DNA from: Thermoplasmata archaeon
Lineage (GTDB): Archaea; Thermoplasmatota; Thermoplasmata; GCA-020350865
Direction: 5' to 3'
DNA length: 64,000 nt
Assembly (NCBI GenBank): GCA_020348445.1
Contig: CP070751.1
Location: 4,812,506 to 4,876,505, forward strand
Under the pieces are notes generated by a model, which saw only the letters and a list, made by a program, of their open reading frames with translations, made no database searches and was not told the DNA's origin. The translations under genes and the position numbers were made by a program. This document shows, one piece after another, positions 24,843 through 35,233 of this stretch (within the stretch, counting starts at the first letter, position 1; the number at the start of each line of letters is the position of its first letter).

Positions 24843-25748
24843 ATGAAAGTAATTGTATATGAAAAATATGGACCACCAGAGGTCCTTCATTTCAAAGAGG
24901 TTCCAAAACCCACTCCGTCGGACAATGAGATACTGATAAAAGTTCACGCCACAACAGTAACCTTTGGGGACATGAGTATTCGAAGTTTCAAATTTCCTAT
25001 ATTATTCTGGCTCCCTATGCGAATATTTTTTGGATTCACAAAACCAAGAAAAAAGATATTGGGTCATGAACTGGCCGGGGAAATTGAATCCGTAGGCAAA
25101 GATGTGAAATTATTCAAAAAAGGCGATCAAGTCTTTGCTTCAACCGGTTTTGCTGGTGGTGCCTATGCCGAGTACATATGCCTTCCTGAAAATGGTATAA
25201 TCGCAAAAAAACCTGACAATATGACCTATGAGGAAGCTGCGGCGGTTCCCGTTGGGGGAAATACAGCATTGCAGATTCTTAGAAAAGCGAATATTAAGAA
25301 AGGACAGAAGGTCCTTATCTATGGAGCATCCGGATCGGTAGGTTCCTATGCAGTACAGTTTGCCAAGTACTTTGGCGCAGAGGTCACCGGTGTCTGCAGC
25401 ACTTCACATTTGGAATTCGTAAGATCCCTGGGTGCAGATTCTGTAATTGATTACACCAAAGAGGATTTTACCGAAATCAGCGAAACCTACGACGTTATTT
25501 TCGACGCGGTGAGGAAGATCCCATCTTCCTTTAAGAAAAAATCGCTAAAGAAAAATGGTTTCTTTATTTCTGCTATGTCCATGGCACCCGAATCCCCTGA
25601 AAATCTATATTTTATCAAAGAGCTTATCGAGGCAGGATCGGTCAAAGCAGCAATAGATAGAAGCTATCCCTTTGAACAGATAGTCGAGGCCCACAGGTAT
25701 GTGGATAAAGGACACAAAAAGGGGAATGTGGCAATAACGATGAGGTAA
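24843..25748 (+). CDS. Zinc-free MDR oxidoreductase 5
   Basis: About 301 residues. GAGGTGA precedes ATG 24843. Identifying stretches are [15 protein letters not shown], the aromatic [18 protein letters not shown] loop, [19 protein letters not shown] and the nucleotide site [19 protein letters not shown]. In the second half VRKIP replaces the usual VGKIP. It lacks the Lys-rich insertion between the two lobes seen in MDR1 and MDR9, making it one of the shortest copies. It ends GNVAITMR and is followed by the shared AAAACCTAACAAAG tail. Confidence 0.87.
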   Translation: MKVIVYEKYGPPEVLHFKEVPKPTPSDNEILIKVHATTVTFGDMSIRSFKFPILFWLPMRIFFGFTKPRKKILGHELAGEIESVGKDVKLFKKGDQVFASTGFAGGAYAEYICLPENGIIAKKPDNMTYEEAAAVPVGGNTALQILRKANIKKGQKVLIYGASGSVGSYAVQFAKYFGAEVTGVCSTSHLEFVRSLGADSVIDYTKEDFTEISETYDVIFDAVRKIPSSFKKKSLKKNGFFISAMSMAPESPENLYFIKELIEAGSVKAAIDRSYPFEQIVEAHRYVDKGHKKGNVAITMR

Positions 25749-25918
25749 AATCGCAAAACCTAACAAAGAACAGCACCAGAAGGATTCGAAAAATATTATA
25801 TGAGACTACCTTATTCCCCTTTAAGCAGATGATAGGAGAATCATGACTTTTGAGCATAATAATTGAACCAAACTAGGTAACTATATAGGGCAATTTAAAA
25901 TAAGAAGGAGATGAAGAA

Positions 25919-26374
25919 ATGGTTGAGGATAAAGAGAAACAAGAAGCAGAAAAGGTGAAAGAAGAAGAAAAAGTGATTACAGATCGCTTAGTAGATCCGA
26001 AGATCAATATTAGGATATTACTTGCAGCATTTTGGATATCACATTTCTTACTCTGGACATTTGGAGATATGGTAGCCCTTCTGCAACATAAAAATCCTGA
26101 TCCAGTCTCAAACGATTTATTAACATTTCTCGCAGCACCGCTTGCGATCATTCAAACATTCATGATTGTATTCTCTTTAATAGGAAAGCCCAAATTGGTT
26201 CGTTGGGTAAACATAATTATGGCCATAGTATTTTTATTATTTAATATAGGGTATTTAAGCGAGGCTGTTGATGGTTGGGAATATCTATTAGGAATTGCAT
26301 ATGTTCTGTTCAATGTTCTAATGATTTGGACTGCTTGGATGTGGCCTAAACTTGAAGTTAGCACAAAGATGTGA
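25919..26374 (+). CDS. Small four-helix membrane protein
   Basis: The product has 151 residues. A ~30-residue acidic/basic N-terminus ([19 protein letters not shown]) precedes four membrane helices, starting [20 protein letters not shown] and ending [17 protein letters not shown]. The layout resembles DUF6326-type proteins, but this is a weak resemblance. AAGGAGATGA precedes the ATG. Its stop overlaps the region before MDR6 (the ATG follows 5 bp later), so the two are probably co-translated. Confidence 0.6.
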   Translation: MVEDKEKQEAEKVKEEEKVITDRLVDPKINIRILLAAFWISHFLLWTFGDMVALLQHKNPDPVSNDLLTFLAAPLAIIQTFMIVFSLIGKPKLVRWVNIIMAIVFLLFNIGYLSEAVDGWEYLLGIAYVLFNVLMIWTAWMWPKLEVSTKM

Positions 26375-26379
26375 TTTAC

Positions 26380-27303
26380 ATGAAAGGCATGGTATACGAA
26401 AAATACGGAGGGCCTGATGTTTTCCATCTTAAGGAGGTCCCCAAACCCACTCCCAAAGACAATGAACTACTAGTAAAAGTTCATGCAACAACAGTAAATG
26501 CAGCCACAAGGTGGGCACGAACCGGCAAACACCCCGATTCAGCATTCTTTACCTTTATGACACGAGTGTTCTTCGGCTTCACAAAACCGAAAAAACCCAT
26601 AATAGGGTATGAGCTGTCAGGGGAAGTTGAAGAGGTGGGAAAGGCAGTAAAACGATTCAAGAAAGGAGATCAGATCTATGCATCCACTACAGGGCTTGCG
26701 GCCGGAGCCTATGCCGAGTATGTATGCATTCCTGAAGAATGGAAAAAAGGTGTGGTGGCCATAAAACCTTCCAATGCTACCCATGCGGAAGCCGCCTGTG
26801 TTCCAGTGGCGGGTATGGCAGCGTTGCACATTCTCAGAAAAGCAAACATTCAGAAAGGACAAAAGGTCCTTATCTATGGAGCTTCTGGGAGCTTGGGCAC
26901 CTATGGGGTTCAGCTTGCCAAGTACTTTGGAGCAGATGTAACCGGGGTATGCAGCCATCGGCATCTAGAAAAGGTAAAATCAATCGGAGCCAGTAGAGTA
27001 ATTGATTATACAAAAGAGGATTTCACAAAAGACGGGAAGATCTATGACGTGGTTTTTGAAGCAGTAGGTAAGATCTCACCAAAGATTTGTAAAATGGTCC
27101 TAAAAAAAGATGGAACCTATCTTACCTCGAAAACTCTAACAAGCGAAACTACTGAGAAGATGGACTTTCTCAGAGAACTTATTGAAGGAGGAAAGATAAA
27201 ACCAGTCATAGATAGAACCTATCCCCTAGAACAAACCGCTGAGGCTCATAGATATGTAGATAAAGGACACAAATGGGGAAATGTGGTAATAACTGTGGCG
27301 TAA
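26380..27303 (+). CDS. Zinc-free MDR oxidoreductase 6
   Basis: The product has 307 residues. The catalytic domain differs from its relatives: [20 protein letters not shown] replaces the usual xGDxxxR stretch, so the Asp found in most copies is missing. The nucleotide site is [19 protein letters not shown], then [20 protein letters not shown], with His-Arg-His where others have Ser-Thr-Ser. These changes could alter substrate or NADP phosphate contacts. ATG 26380 is used; GTG 26371 would overlap the previous stop. The gene ends GNVVITVA followed by AAAACCTAACAA. Confidence 0.86.
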   Translation: MKGMVYEKYGGPDVFHLKEVPKPTPKDNELLVKVHATTVNAATRWARTGKHPDSAFFTFMTRVFFGFTKPKKPIIGYELSGEVEEVGKAVKRFKKGDQIYASTTGLAAGAYAEYVCIPEEWKKGVVAIKPSNATHAEAACVPVAGMAALHILRKANIQKGQKVLIYGASGSLGTYGVQLAKYFGADVTGVCSHRHLEKVKSIGASRVIDYTKEDFTKDGKIYDVVFEAVGKISPKICKMVLKKDGTYLTSKTLTSETTEKMDFLRELIEGGKIKPVIDRTYPLEQTAEAHRYVDKGHKWGNVVITVA

Positions 27304-27364
27304 GTTGATAAAACCTAACAATTAAGCGTAATAGTGATAATTTCAATAGAAGGATGTGAGAGAA

Positions 27365-28093
27365 ATGGTTGAGGAAGAGGAGAAAAAGGAACCTGAGGAT
27401 AAAAAGGAAGAAAAAAAGGATTATTACAGAAAGACCGCAATAATTGTGGGAGTATTATTTATAACTGCTACGGCTATTACCATAGTTGGCATTGTTTTTA
27501 TGGGATCCTCTTTAGAGGACGATCCGGTTGACCTTGTCAAGGTAGCTGATAATGAAACCGGGTTAATAATTGCTGGTATATGCTGTATAATCCTTGCCAT
27601 TTCAGTTGCTGGTATTGGGTTTTTTATGCATCCAATCCTAAAAAAATACCATGAAGGTTTGTCCCTTGGATATGTTTCTTTCAGGCTTATCGAGACAATT
27701 TTAATTCTTGCAGCTGTAATCAGCCTCCAATCACTTTTGACATTAAGTCAGGAGTTTGTAGAAGGAGAGTTATCTGCCGCAGATTATGAACCTTCAGTAA
27801 CCTTATTGATGGCATTATTTAACTGGTCCTTTATAATCGGCACAATGATCTTCTTGGGATTGGGAGGCCTGGTGCTTAATTTTATGTTGTTCAAATTGAA
27901 GCTTGTTCCTTCATGGTTATCGATCTGGGGTTTTATTGGAGGAGCATGTGTTTTATTGTATGGCCTGATAAGTTTGTTCGGGCATGATCCTGCCATTCTG
28001 GCTGCTCCCATAGCTTTCCAGGAAATGGTGTTTGCGGTATGGATCATAGCCAAAGGTTTTGATACAACTGTAATGGATTCTAAGGAGGGATAA
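27365..28093 (+). CDS. DUF4386 family membrane protein
   Basis: About 242 residues. A lysine/glutamate-rich cytoplasmic start (~22 residues) is followed by YRKTAIIVGVLFITATAITI, the first of about six helices. The C-terminal part LVPSWLSIWGFIGGACVLLY and PIAFQEMVFAVWIIAKGFD is characteristic of DUF4386 (PF14329). No function is known for the family. ATG 27365 follows GGATGTGA. The AAGGAGGG used by MDR7 lies inside its last codons, so the two genes are one transcript. Confidence 0.8.
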   Translation: MVEEEEKKEPEDKKEEKKDYYRKTAIIVGVLFITATAITIVGIVFMGSSLEDDPVDLVKVADNETGLIIAGICCIILAISVAGIGFFMHPILKKYHEGLSLGYVSFRLIETILILAAVISLQSLLTLSQEFVEGELSAADYEPSVTLLMALFNWSFIIGTMIFLGLGGLVLNFMLFKLKLVPSWLSIWGFIGGACVLLYGLISLFGHDPAILAAPIAFQEMVFAVWIIAKGFDTTVMDSKEG

Positions 28094-28099
28094 ATAAAC

Positions 28100-29020
28100 A
28101 TGAAAGCTGTTATAACCACAAAATACGGACCGCCGGAGGTTCTCAAGTTTGAAGAGATAGAAAAACCTATCCCTAAAGATAATGAAGTGCTTATAAAGAT
28201 TCATGCAACATCGGCACATATAGGGGACACTCGAATACGAAAGCCTGATCCATGGGCTGTAAGACTTATGTTTGGTCTTTTTAGGCCAAAAAGAATCCCT
28301 ATATTGGGGATGGAGTTAGCTGGGGAAATTGAGAAAGCGGGCAAAGATGTAAAAATGTTTAAGAAGGGAGATGAGGTCTTTGCATTTGCTGGTTTTGGTT
28401 TTGGAGCTTATGCTGAATACATATGTCTACCTGAAAAACCTGAGAAAGGAACCATTGAAAGAAAGGGATTGGTGGCAATGAAACCCAATAATTTAACCTA
28501 TGAGGAAGCCGCCTGCGTTCCTGCTGGAGGAATTACAGTAGTAAGAGTTTTTGAAAAGGGAAATATCCAGAAAGGACAAAAAGTCATGATCTACGGAGCC
28601 TCTGGAAGTTTGGGAACCTATTCCGTACAGATGGCTAAATACTATGGGGCAGAGGTTACAGGGGTATGCAGTACCTCGAATTTAGAGATGGTGAAATCTA
28701 TTGGAGCAGATTCGGTAATTGACTACACCAAAGGGGATTTTACCAAAAGCGGTGGGACCTATGATGTTATTTTCGATGCAGTAGGGAAGACTTCGCGTTC
28801 ACGTTGTAAACCCTTACTAAAAAACAATGGAGTTTATCTTAACACAAACGGTCTAGGAAAAATCAAAGCTGAGGATCTAAATTTCCTAAAAGAACTTATT
28901 GAGAAGGGAAAGCTAAGACCAGTTATTGATAGAACGTATATGCTAGAACAGATTGTCGAGGCTCATAAGTATGTGGACAAAGGGCATAAAAAGGGAAATG
29001 TGGCAATAACTGTTGTATGA
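28100..29020 (+). CDS. Zinc-free MDR oxidoreductase 7
   Basis: The product has 306 residues. AAGGAGGG stands before the ATG. Marks are [40 protein letters not shown] followed by an extra loop [15 protein letters not shown], and the nucleotide site [22 protein letters not shown] replaces EDF in the conserved DYTKEDF stretch. It ends [10 protein letters not shown]. It has no single close partner among the other paralogues, unlike MDR1-4 and MDR8-11. A TATA box for the next gene (GTTATATAAA, 29031-29040) starts 11 bp after its stop. Confidence 0.87.
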   Translation: MKAVITTKYGPPEVLKFEEIEKPIPKDNEVLIKIHATSAHIGDTRIRKPDPWAVRLMFGLFRPKRIPILGMELAGEIEKAGKDVKMFKKGDEVFAFAGFGFGAYAEYICLPEKPEKGTIERKGLVAMKPNNLTYEEAACVPAGGITVVRVFEKGNIQKGQKVMIYGASGSLGTYSVQMAKYYGAEVTGVCSTSNLEMVKSIGADSVIDYTKGDFTKSGGTYDVIFDAVGKTSRSRCKPLLKNNGVYLNTNGLGKIKAEDLNFLKELIEKGKLRPVIDRTYMLEQIVEAHKYVDKGHKKGNVAITVV

Positions 29021-29096
29021 AATAATAAAAGTTATATAAAGAAATGGTGTTCAATGCTCACTTGATGCAAAATTCTAGATTTAATGAGGGATATTC

Positions 29097-29588
29097 ATGG
29101 AGATAGACCAAGTATTATCTATATCAGCAATAATAGCAGCTATAAGCGTAGTAGTGGGTGTGATTTTTGCCATCTTACAGATGCGTCAAGCAACAAAGAT
29201 GAGATACACTGGACTCGTTATACAACTGAATCCGGCATTAAGGACTAGTATTAACGACCTTATTGAAGCCTCAAAAATAATGGATCTGGAATTTGAGAAC
29301 TATGAAGAATATTCAGAAAAATATGGTAAACCAACATCTGACAAAGCGTTAGTTACACTTGCAGGTTACTACGATGGACTTGGATTTCTGCTACACAAAC
29401 GGCTCATCGCTATCGATTTAATTGAGTACCGTAATCTTGCAATTACAAGTACATGGGAAAAATTAAAACCTATCATAATAGGATTACGAAAGGAAACAGG
29501 TTTACCAGAATTATTCGAGTGGTTTGAATATCTCTACAATGAAATAACAAAAAGAAAAACCAATGTTTATCTCTCTCCTAATTCTTAA
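29097..29588 (+). CDS. DUF4760-like membrane-anchored protein
   Basis: The product has 163 residues with a single N-terminal membrane helix (LSISAIIAAISVVVGVIFAI), followed by LQMRQATKMRYTGLVIQLN and a helical cytoplasmic domain with NYEEYSEKYGKP and GYYDGLGFLLHKRLI. This layout is typical of DUF4760-type proteins, whose role is unknown. GAGGGAT precedes the ATG, and its own TATA box lies 60 bp upstream. It is transcribed separately from MDR7. Confidence 0.6.
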   Translation: MEIDQVLSISAIIAAISVVVGVIFAILQMRQATKMRYTGLVIQLNPALRTSINDLIEASKIMDLEFENYEEYSEKYGKPTSDKALVTLAGYYDGLGFLLHKRLIAIDLIEYRNLAITSTWEKLKPIIIGLRKETGLPELFEWFEYLYNEITKRKTNVYLSPNS

Positions 29589-29695
29589 CCTCTTACTAAC
29601 TTTCTCAAAAATCAACACCATTAATTAATTGATTGCTTTGGTTTTACTATAAAAGGAAGTGAATAGAAATATAAGAATAGATTGGAGGAACCCCA

Positions 29696-30358
29696 TTGAA
29701 TATTGCGATGATGTTATCTGGTTTTCTCTTTTTGTTAATTATTATAGTCTTAACTCTAGCAACCAGTAGATTCGGTTACGAAATATATAGTGATCTAGAC
29801 TCAGAGGCTCTGCTGCAGAAAATCAACAAAGATCCAAAGAAGTTCAGAATAGGTGTTAAGTTAGTAATCTTTGAACACATTATCATTATTACTTTAGCTA
29901 TAATGATGTTTATTGCTTTTAATTCTTATAATATAATTCTTGCAGTTGTCTGGACAATCTCTCGAGCAGGAGAAGGCACAATCCAAATCTACAATAAGAA
30001 AAGTTACTTTGGACTTATTAATCTTGCGAAACAATACTCAGGTTCTAGTGGCGCTGTAAAAAAAGGATTAATAGATAATGGTCTCAGCATTCTCAAATCG
30101 AAAAACTCTGTTTTCTCGTTTGCACAGATACTATTTTCCATTGGTACGCTTTCGTACTGTATCCTGTTTATAATCTATGAAGTTGTACCTCCAATCATAG
30201 GATGGCTTGGGCTTGTTGCCGCCCTTATCTACCTCTTCGGTAACGGGATAAGATTTGTAAAACCTAACTTTAACGCCCTTTGGAACCTCGGGGGTCTATT
30301 GATTTGGATTTTCGAACTAGTTTTGGGTGGATGGTTATTGTTCTATCCCCTTTTCTAG
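29696..30358 (+). CDS. Polytopic membrane protein, tandem copy 1
   Basis: The product has 220 residues. The TTG start is supported by GGAGG six bases before. About six membrane helices begin with MLSGFLFLLIIIVLTLA. The centre has SRAGEGTIQIYNKKSYFGLI and the C-terminus LGGLLIWIFELVLGGWLLFY. It is roughly half identical to the next gene over its full length, so the pair arose by tandem duplication. No family was recognised with confidence; the central RxxEG helix recalls DUF4386 proteins. Confidence 0.65.
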   Translation: MNIAMMLSGFLFLLIIIVLTLATSRFGYEIYSDLDSEALLQKINKDPKKFRIGVKLVIFEHIIIITLAIMMFIAFNSYNIILAVVWTISRAGEGTIQIYNKKSYFGLINLAKQYSGSSGAVKKGLIDNGLSILKSKNSVFSFAQILFSIGTLSYCILFIIYEVVPPIIGWLGLVAALIYLFGNGIRFVKPNFNALWNLGGLLIWIFELVLGGWLLFYPLF

Positions 30359-30435
30359 TAAGGTGAAAAAATGGAGAATACAGAGAAAATGAAAAAAATT
30401 GGTTGTGAATAATATGGTAAAATGGAGGATTCCAT

Positions 30436-31101
30436 TTGATTGTTGAATTGATGTTATCCGGTTTTCTCTTTCTATTTATTTTGATACTTACTCTCGTAAT
30501 GGGGCTTTTAGGTTATTCAATGGAAGGAGATGATTATGAACCTGATGCTGATCTGCAGAAGATATCCAAAAATCCAAAAAAATTTCAGACAAGCATGATA
30601 TTAGCTTTCATTCACAATGGCTGTGTCATCGCACTTCCCATACTGTTGTTTATTGCTTTTAGTCACTATAACCTGATACTTGGAATTGTTTGGACCATTT
30701 TTCGAATTGGGGAAGGGACGATCTTATTCATTAATGATAAAAACTACTGGGGATTTCTTAATATCGCAAGACAATACTCGGATTCCAGTGGGGATGAAAA
30801 AAAAGCTTTGAGCGATTCAGCTCGAAACATTTTTAAAACAAAAGACTATAGATTCAAAATTGCTATTGTCTGCTGGTCTATAGGTACATTCGCTTTCTCA
30901 ATCGTGATAGTAACCTCTGATGTTGTACCGACAATTATAGGATGGCTAGGGATAGTTGCAAGCATTCTAGTTGGTTTCTATAATGGGATAAAACTTGTAA
31001 AGCCTAGCTATAAAGGACCGTTAAATCTGGTAGGGGGATTATCAGCAATTATATTCGAAATAATAATCGGAGGATGGTTATTGTTCTATCCACTTATATA
31101 G
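30436..31101 (+). CDS. Polytopic membrane protein, tandem copy 2
   Basis: The product has 221 residues and also starts with TTG behind GGAGG, repeating the arrangement of the upstream copy. Matching stretches are MLSGFLFLFILILTLVMGL, FRIGEGTILFINDKNYWGFL and IIGGWLLFYPLI. The copies differ most in the acidic loop after helix 1 (EGDDYEPDADLQ here). About six membrane helices are expected. Like its twin it has no assigned function. Confidence 0.65.
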   Translation: MIVELMLSGFLFLFILILTLVMGLLGYSMEGDDYEPDADLQKISKNPKKFQTSMILAFIHNGCVIALPILLFIAFSHYNLILGIVWTIFRIGEGTILFINDKNYWGFLNIARQYSDSSGDEKKALSDSARNIFKTKDYRFKIAIVCWSIGTFAFSIVIVTSDVVPTIIGWLGIVASILVGFYNGIKLVKPSYKGPLNLVGGLSAIIFEIIIGGWLLFYPLI

Positions 31102-31132
31102 GAAGGCAATAAAGATGAGGAATAAGAAGAAA

Positions 31133-31248
31133 ATGAAAGCAGTTATACATAAAAAATACAGACCGCCGATGCTATCAGGTATGTAGACAAAGAGTACAAA
31201 AAGGGGAATGTGGCTACAACTGTGGTAAAGAATGACAGCAGAACCTGA
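31133..31248 (+). pseudogene. Internally deleted MDR gene remnant
   Basis: The ATG at 31133 opens MKAVIHKKYRPP, the standard MDR N-terminus. It jumps directly, with a frame change, to AIRYVDKEYKKGNVATTVVK, the standard MDR C-terminus (compare [19 protein letters not shown]). About 290 codons are missing between the two. The stop is at 31246-31248. It records a twelfth MDR gene removed by an internal deletion. Confidence 0.85.
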
Positions 31249-31295
31249 TTTCAAATATACAAAATTATAAGGATTGGACCGAAACCTTTTGGATT

Positions 31296-31340
31296 CTGTA
31301 GTTATAGCTGTGGTACAAAATAAGAAAAAGCTAATAATGT
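31296..31340 (+). pseudogene. Possible second MDR C-terminal scrap
   Basis: One frame reads SVVIAVVQNKKK, close to the usual MDR ending NVVITVGQNNK. It follows 50 bp after the deleted MDR remnant and has no start codon. The match is short and could be chance. Confidence 0.35.
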
Positions 31341-31387
31341 TTGATTCATTGTCCCAGTTCAAGAAATGTGAATTTTGAGGTGAGGTA

Positions 31388-32077
31388 ATGGCAAGTATTA
31401 TTTCAGCAAAGAATGTGCATAAAACATATGATACCGGTAAAATCCAGGTGAAAGCCCTGAGAGGGATAGATCTTGAGATTGAACCGGGAGAGATGGTAGC
31501 AGTAATGGGCCCTTCGGGGTGTGGTAAAACCACCCTTTTGAACTGTCTTTCGGGACTGGATGACCTAACAGAGGGCCGTGTTTTAATAGAGGATAAGGAT
31601 GTCCATGCAATGAAGGACAATGCGAGAACGGACTATCGGGCAAGGAAAATGGGCTTTATCTTCCAAAGCTTCAATCTCCTTCCTGTACTCACAGCTGTTG
31701 AAAATGTGGAACTGCCATTACTCGTAACGGGCATTCGTCTAAAGGATGCCAGAAAGAAAGCTGAATCGGCCCTTGAGCTTGTTGACCTTTCGGAATGGAA
31801 GGACCATAAACCCTCGGAACTATCTGGAGGGCAGCGTCAACGAGTCACCATAGCAAGGAGCCTTGTGAATGAGCCTACAATTGTTTGGGGAGACGAACCT
31901 ACAGGTAATCTAGATACCGAAAATTCCAATGATGTCATGGACCTTTTGTTACGTTTGAACAGGGAGAACAAACAAACCTTTGTTTTAATCACACATGATC
32001 CTTCAATAGGAAAAAGATGTCAGCGCACAATCAATATGCAAAGTGGCCTTATAATCAATCAGAATTCAAACAAGTAG
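31388..32077 (+). CDS. MacB/LolD-type ABC transporter ATP-binding protein (second system)
   Basis: The product has 229 residues, the normal length for the class and without the extension seen in the first system. Walker [11 protein letters not shown]-loop [10 protein letters not shown], signature [16 protein letters not shown], Walker [14 protein letters not shown] and ITHD are all intact. GAGGTGAGG precedes the ATG. It shares long identical stretches with the ATPase at 21033, so the two systems are paralogues. It feeds the permease 13 bp downstream. Confidence 0.92.
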   Translation: MASIISAKNVHKTYDTGKIQVKALRGIDLEIEPGEMVAVMGPSGCGKTTLLNCLSGLDDLTEGRVLIEDKDVHAMKDNARTDYRARKMGFIFQSFNLLPVLTAVENVELPLLVTGIRLKDARKKAESALELVDLSEWKDHKPSELSGGQRQRVTIARSLVNEPTIVWGDEPTGNLDTENSNDVMDLLLRLNRENKQTFVLITHDPSIGKRCQRTINMQSGLIINQNSNK

Positions 32078-32090
32078 AGGAGGTTTTAAA

Positions 32091-35000
32091 TTGGATATAA
32101 TCATGTTATTGATGTTGCTTTTTGTCATCATCATCGCCGTCTTTATCGCGGTTATGGCTGCCACCAACCGTATTATCTTTAAGATGGCTGTCCGTAACTT
32201 CTCGCGTCGAAAGCTCCAAAGCCTAACCGTGATCTGCGGCCTTATGATTGGAACTGCTATCATATCAAGTTCACTTGCTGTGCAGGATACCATGGTCTAC
32301 ATGTCCGAGGTAGACGTTTATCGTTCTTTAGGAGAGGTTGATGAAGAGATCTGGGGATTGAATTCTTTCGGGACTGTGGAGTATTTCAATGAATCAATCT
32401 ATGAAACACTTGCGGAAAATCTTTCCTCGGTTGATGGAATCGAAGCAGTTGCACCAGTGATTTCTGATTTGGGTGCTGTGTTTGATAAAACTACGGAGCT
32501 GGGTGATCCTTTTGTTGCGATACTGGGCCTCGATTCGGAAGTTTTAAAGACTACAAGTTTCGGAGATCTTGACGGCGATCACTTCTATCCAGATTTGTTA
32601 GGACCGGATGAAGTGGCAATCAACTCAAGGCTGGCTGATGAGATAGATGCTTTAGAGGGACACGTGATAAATTTATCATACGGGGCCAGAAATCCCCTAA
32701 ATCCCTTTGAGCCCGAACTTCGGGTGACGAATTTTACTATCACCAAAATCATCCAGGAAGAGGACCTTTGGGGCAAGGCCAATTATAATCTGAGAAAAAC
32801 GGTATTCCTCGAGATCGACACTCTTCAACTCATGCTCAATAGACCGGGAGAGATCAATTATATATGGATTTCAAATGATGGGGATTATCGGAGTGGTGAA
32901 TCCCTTACAAAAAAAGTGAATAAAACAATCGAATCCGAACTGGAGCTGGCTGTGAATAGGGATAATGATCTTACCGGAAGAAACCTGGTGTTGGAAGTAC
33001 ATAATGTCAAGGCCGATAATCTGGAGGCGGCCAGAGTAGGTGCCGAATCCATCGGGATCATGTTCTTTATCTTGGGCTCCTTTGCTATTATTGCCGGAAT
33101 TGTTTTGATCATTAATATTTTCGTAATGCTAGGCGAGGAGCGCAAGAGTGAAATGGGTATGGCAAGGGCTGTTGGCATGAAAAGCAAGCATCTGGTGCGG
33201 ATGTATGTTTTTGAAGGTAGCCTTTACGCGTTCGTAGCAGCGTTCATTGGTGTATTTCTGGGTCTGTTTTTCGGATGGATTATTATTCAGGCCTTCGAGT
33301 ATATTTTTGGCTCATCTGAAGGATTTGTGGAAGGTGCATCTAACATTCAATTTTACTTTACTTGGGGCAGTGTAATTATTGCTTTCTGTGCGGGATTGCT
33401 TCTTACTTTTGCCACGATATTTCTAATAAGCACCAGAATTACCAAACTGAACATCATTCGTGCAATTAGACGTATTCCTGAACCAAGAACATCGGGCACA
33501 AAAAAGCGTTCACACATAATGGGTGCAGTTCTTGCGATTTTGGGTATTCTTTCCTGCTTTATTGGTTATAGTACAGATGCGGGTGCAGGTTGGATGTTGG
33601 GCCTACCTTTCCTTTTTATTGGTTCCGCTTTGGTTATATACAAATGGATCAGGTTTCGTGTTGCCATAACAGTGGCCAGTATTCTCATCATTTTCTTCTT
33701 GATATCTCCCTTTGATATCCCGGTAATTTCAGAAGCAGATTATTCAGGGGCAGAATCATTCATTCTTGGCGGTGTCTTTCTCGTTCTGGCTGGGGTATTT
33801 TTAGTGATGTTCAATTCAGATATATTATTGATTATGCTGCAACGGTTATTTAGTTGGGATAAAACTTCACGTGCTGTTTTTAAAACCGCTATTTCTTATC
33901 CTATGGCCAGTAAAATGAAAACTGGCATGACCTTGGGAATGTTCGCGCTTATTATTTTCACTGTGACTGTTATCGCAATGTTCTCATCTATTTTAGCTTC
34001 ACAAAGCGACGCAATGCTAGAAGAGCAGAGTGGCGGGTATGATATTATGGGCACAACCAATCCCAGAACGCCCTTTGAGAATTTATCTATGGATACACTT
34101 CCAAGCGAACTTCAGGATTATGATATTAAACAGTTAGAAACCATAACTAGTGCAGTAGTCACAGTAGAAGAATATGATGTAACCAAATCAGAAGGAAATG
34201 ATTTCGTGGTACCTGGAACAATGAAGGTGGAACAATACCAATTGCTTGGTGCAAGCGATGCATTCCTTTCCAACAATGGCTTTACACTGATAGAAAGGGA
34301 TGATAGATATGAAACTGACGGTGATGCATGGGAAGCACTTAGTGAAAATAGTTCGTATTGTATTATCGATGGCACGAAACTCGGGTATATGGAAGGCGAT
34401 GTGGATCCTTCAGAAACAATTGATATTGTCGGAGCTTTTGTGGGAGGAACAATAACTATCACTGATATGGGCGGATCTAATCGAACTCGGGTTTTAACTG
34501 TTATCGGAATCATGGACCAGATGTTTTTCTTTCAAGGTATTTTGGTACAAAAGGATGTTGTTAGGAACGAATATGGTGGTGTGGACAGCCTAGTGTTAAT
34601 AGAACTCGGTGAGGGTGAGGACACAGATACTGTAGCAAAAGCATTCGAAAAACATTATCTCGAGCTTGGGCTGCAAACATCTGATCTTGCCGGTATAATC
34701 AATAGCTTTATTTCGCTTTTCAACAACATGTTGTATTTAATGGAAGGTTTTCTGGGAATCGGTCTGCTCGTTGGAATTGCAGGCATAGGTATAATTTCAT
34801 ATAGAAACGTTATCGAACGCCGCCAGCAGATCGGGATGCTTCGCGCAATAGGTTTTAAAAGAAGGATGATCGCCAAATCGTTTCTAATTGAGACCTCGTT
34901 TATAACAATTCTTGGCATATTAATCGGAATCGCTCTCGGGATTGGGGTGGGTTACCAAATGTATGTTGACTTTTATAAAGAGGAGGGTTCTCGTTTTGTC

Positions 35001-35126
35001 ATCCCCTGGTTGAACCTGATCGCCATATCAGTCATAGCCTATCTCGCCACAATCATCTTTACATTCTATCCCAGCGTCCAGGCAGCGAAGATTCCACCCG
35101 CGGAGGCGCTGAGGTATATTGAATAA
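32091..35126 (+). CDS. FtsX/MacB-type ABC transporter permease (second system)
   Basis: The product has 1011 residues from a TTG start behind GAGGAGG. It has the same plan as the permease at 21873: N-terminal helix, extracytoplasmic domain, FtsX block (LGSFAIIAGIVLIINIFVML, EERKSEMGMARAVGM), central helices, second extracytoplasmic domain, and C-terminal FtsX block (GIGLLVGIAGIGIISYRNV, ERRQQIGMLRAIGFKRRM), ending IPPAEALRYIE. The extracytoplasmic domains differ strongly from the first system, suggesting a different cargo. The DNA is less G+C rich than the first system. Confidence 0.9.
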   Translation: MDIIMLLMLLFVIIIAVFIAVMAATNRIIFKMAVRNFSRRKLQSLTVICGLMIGTAIISSSLAVQDTMVYMSEVDVYRSLGEVDEEIWGLNSFGTVEYFNESIYETLAENLSSVDGIEAVAPVISDLGAVFDKTTELGDPFVAILGLDSEVLKTTSFGDLDGDHFYPDLLGPDEVAINSRLADEIDALEGHVINLSYGARNPLNPFEPELRVTNFTITKIIQEEDLWGKANYNLRKTVFLEIDTLQLMLNRPGEINYIWISNDGDYRSGESLTKKVNKTIESELELAVNRDNDLTGRNLVLEVHNVKADNLEAARVGAESIGIMFFILGSFAIIAGIVLIINIFVMLGEERKSEMGMARAVGMKSKHLVRMYVFEGSLYAFVAAFIGVFLGLFFGWIIIQAFEYIFGSSEGFVEGASNIQFYFTWGSVIIAFCAGLLLTFATIFLISTRITKLNIIRAIRRIPEPRTSGTKKRSHIMGAVLAILGILSCFIGYSTDAGAGWMLGLPFLFIGSALVIYKWIRFRVAITVASILIIFFLISPFDIPVISEADYSGAESFILGGVFLVLAGVFLVMFNSDILLIMLQRLFSWDKTSRAVFKTAISYPMASKMKTGMTLGMFALIIFTVTVIAMFSSILASQSDAMLEEQSGGYDIMGTTNPRTPFENLSMDTLPSELQDYDIKQLETITSAVVTVEEYDVTKSEGNDFVVPGTMKVEQYQLLGASDAFLSNNGFTLIERDDRYETDGDAWEALSENSSYCIIDGTKLGYMEGDVDPSETIDIVGAFVGGTITITDMGGSNRTRVLTVIGIMDQMFFFQGILVQKDVVRNEYGGVDSLVLIELGEGEDTDTVAKAFEKHYLELGLQTSDLAGIINSFISLFNNMLYLMEGFLGIGLLVGIAGIGIISYRNVIERRQQIGMLRAIGFKRRMIAKSFLIETSFITILGILIGIALGIGVGYQMYVDFYKEEGSRFVIPWLNLIAISVIAYLATIIFTFYPSVQAAKIPPAEALRYIE

Positions 35127-35233
35127 TCGTGCTCAGGATAATCAATCCCTTAAATCAATCATGAATTATTTAATTTAATAAAAAAAATATTACTACATGA
35201 TTTGATATCCTGATAAAGAGGATAAGGGAAAAC

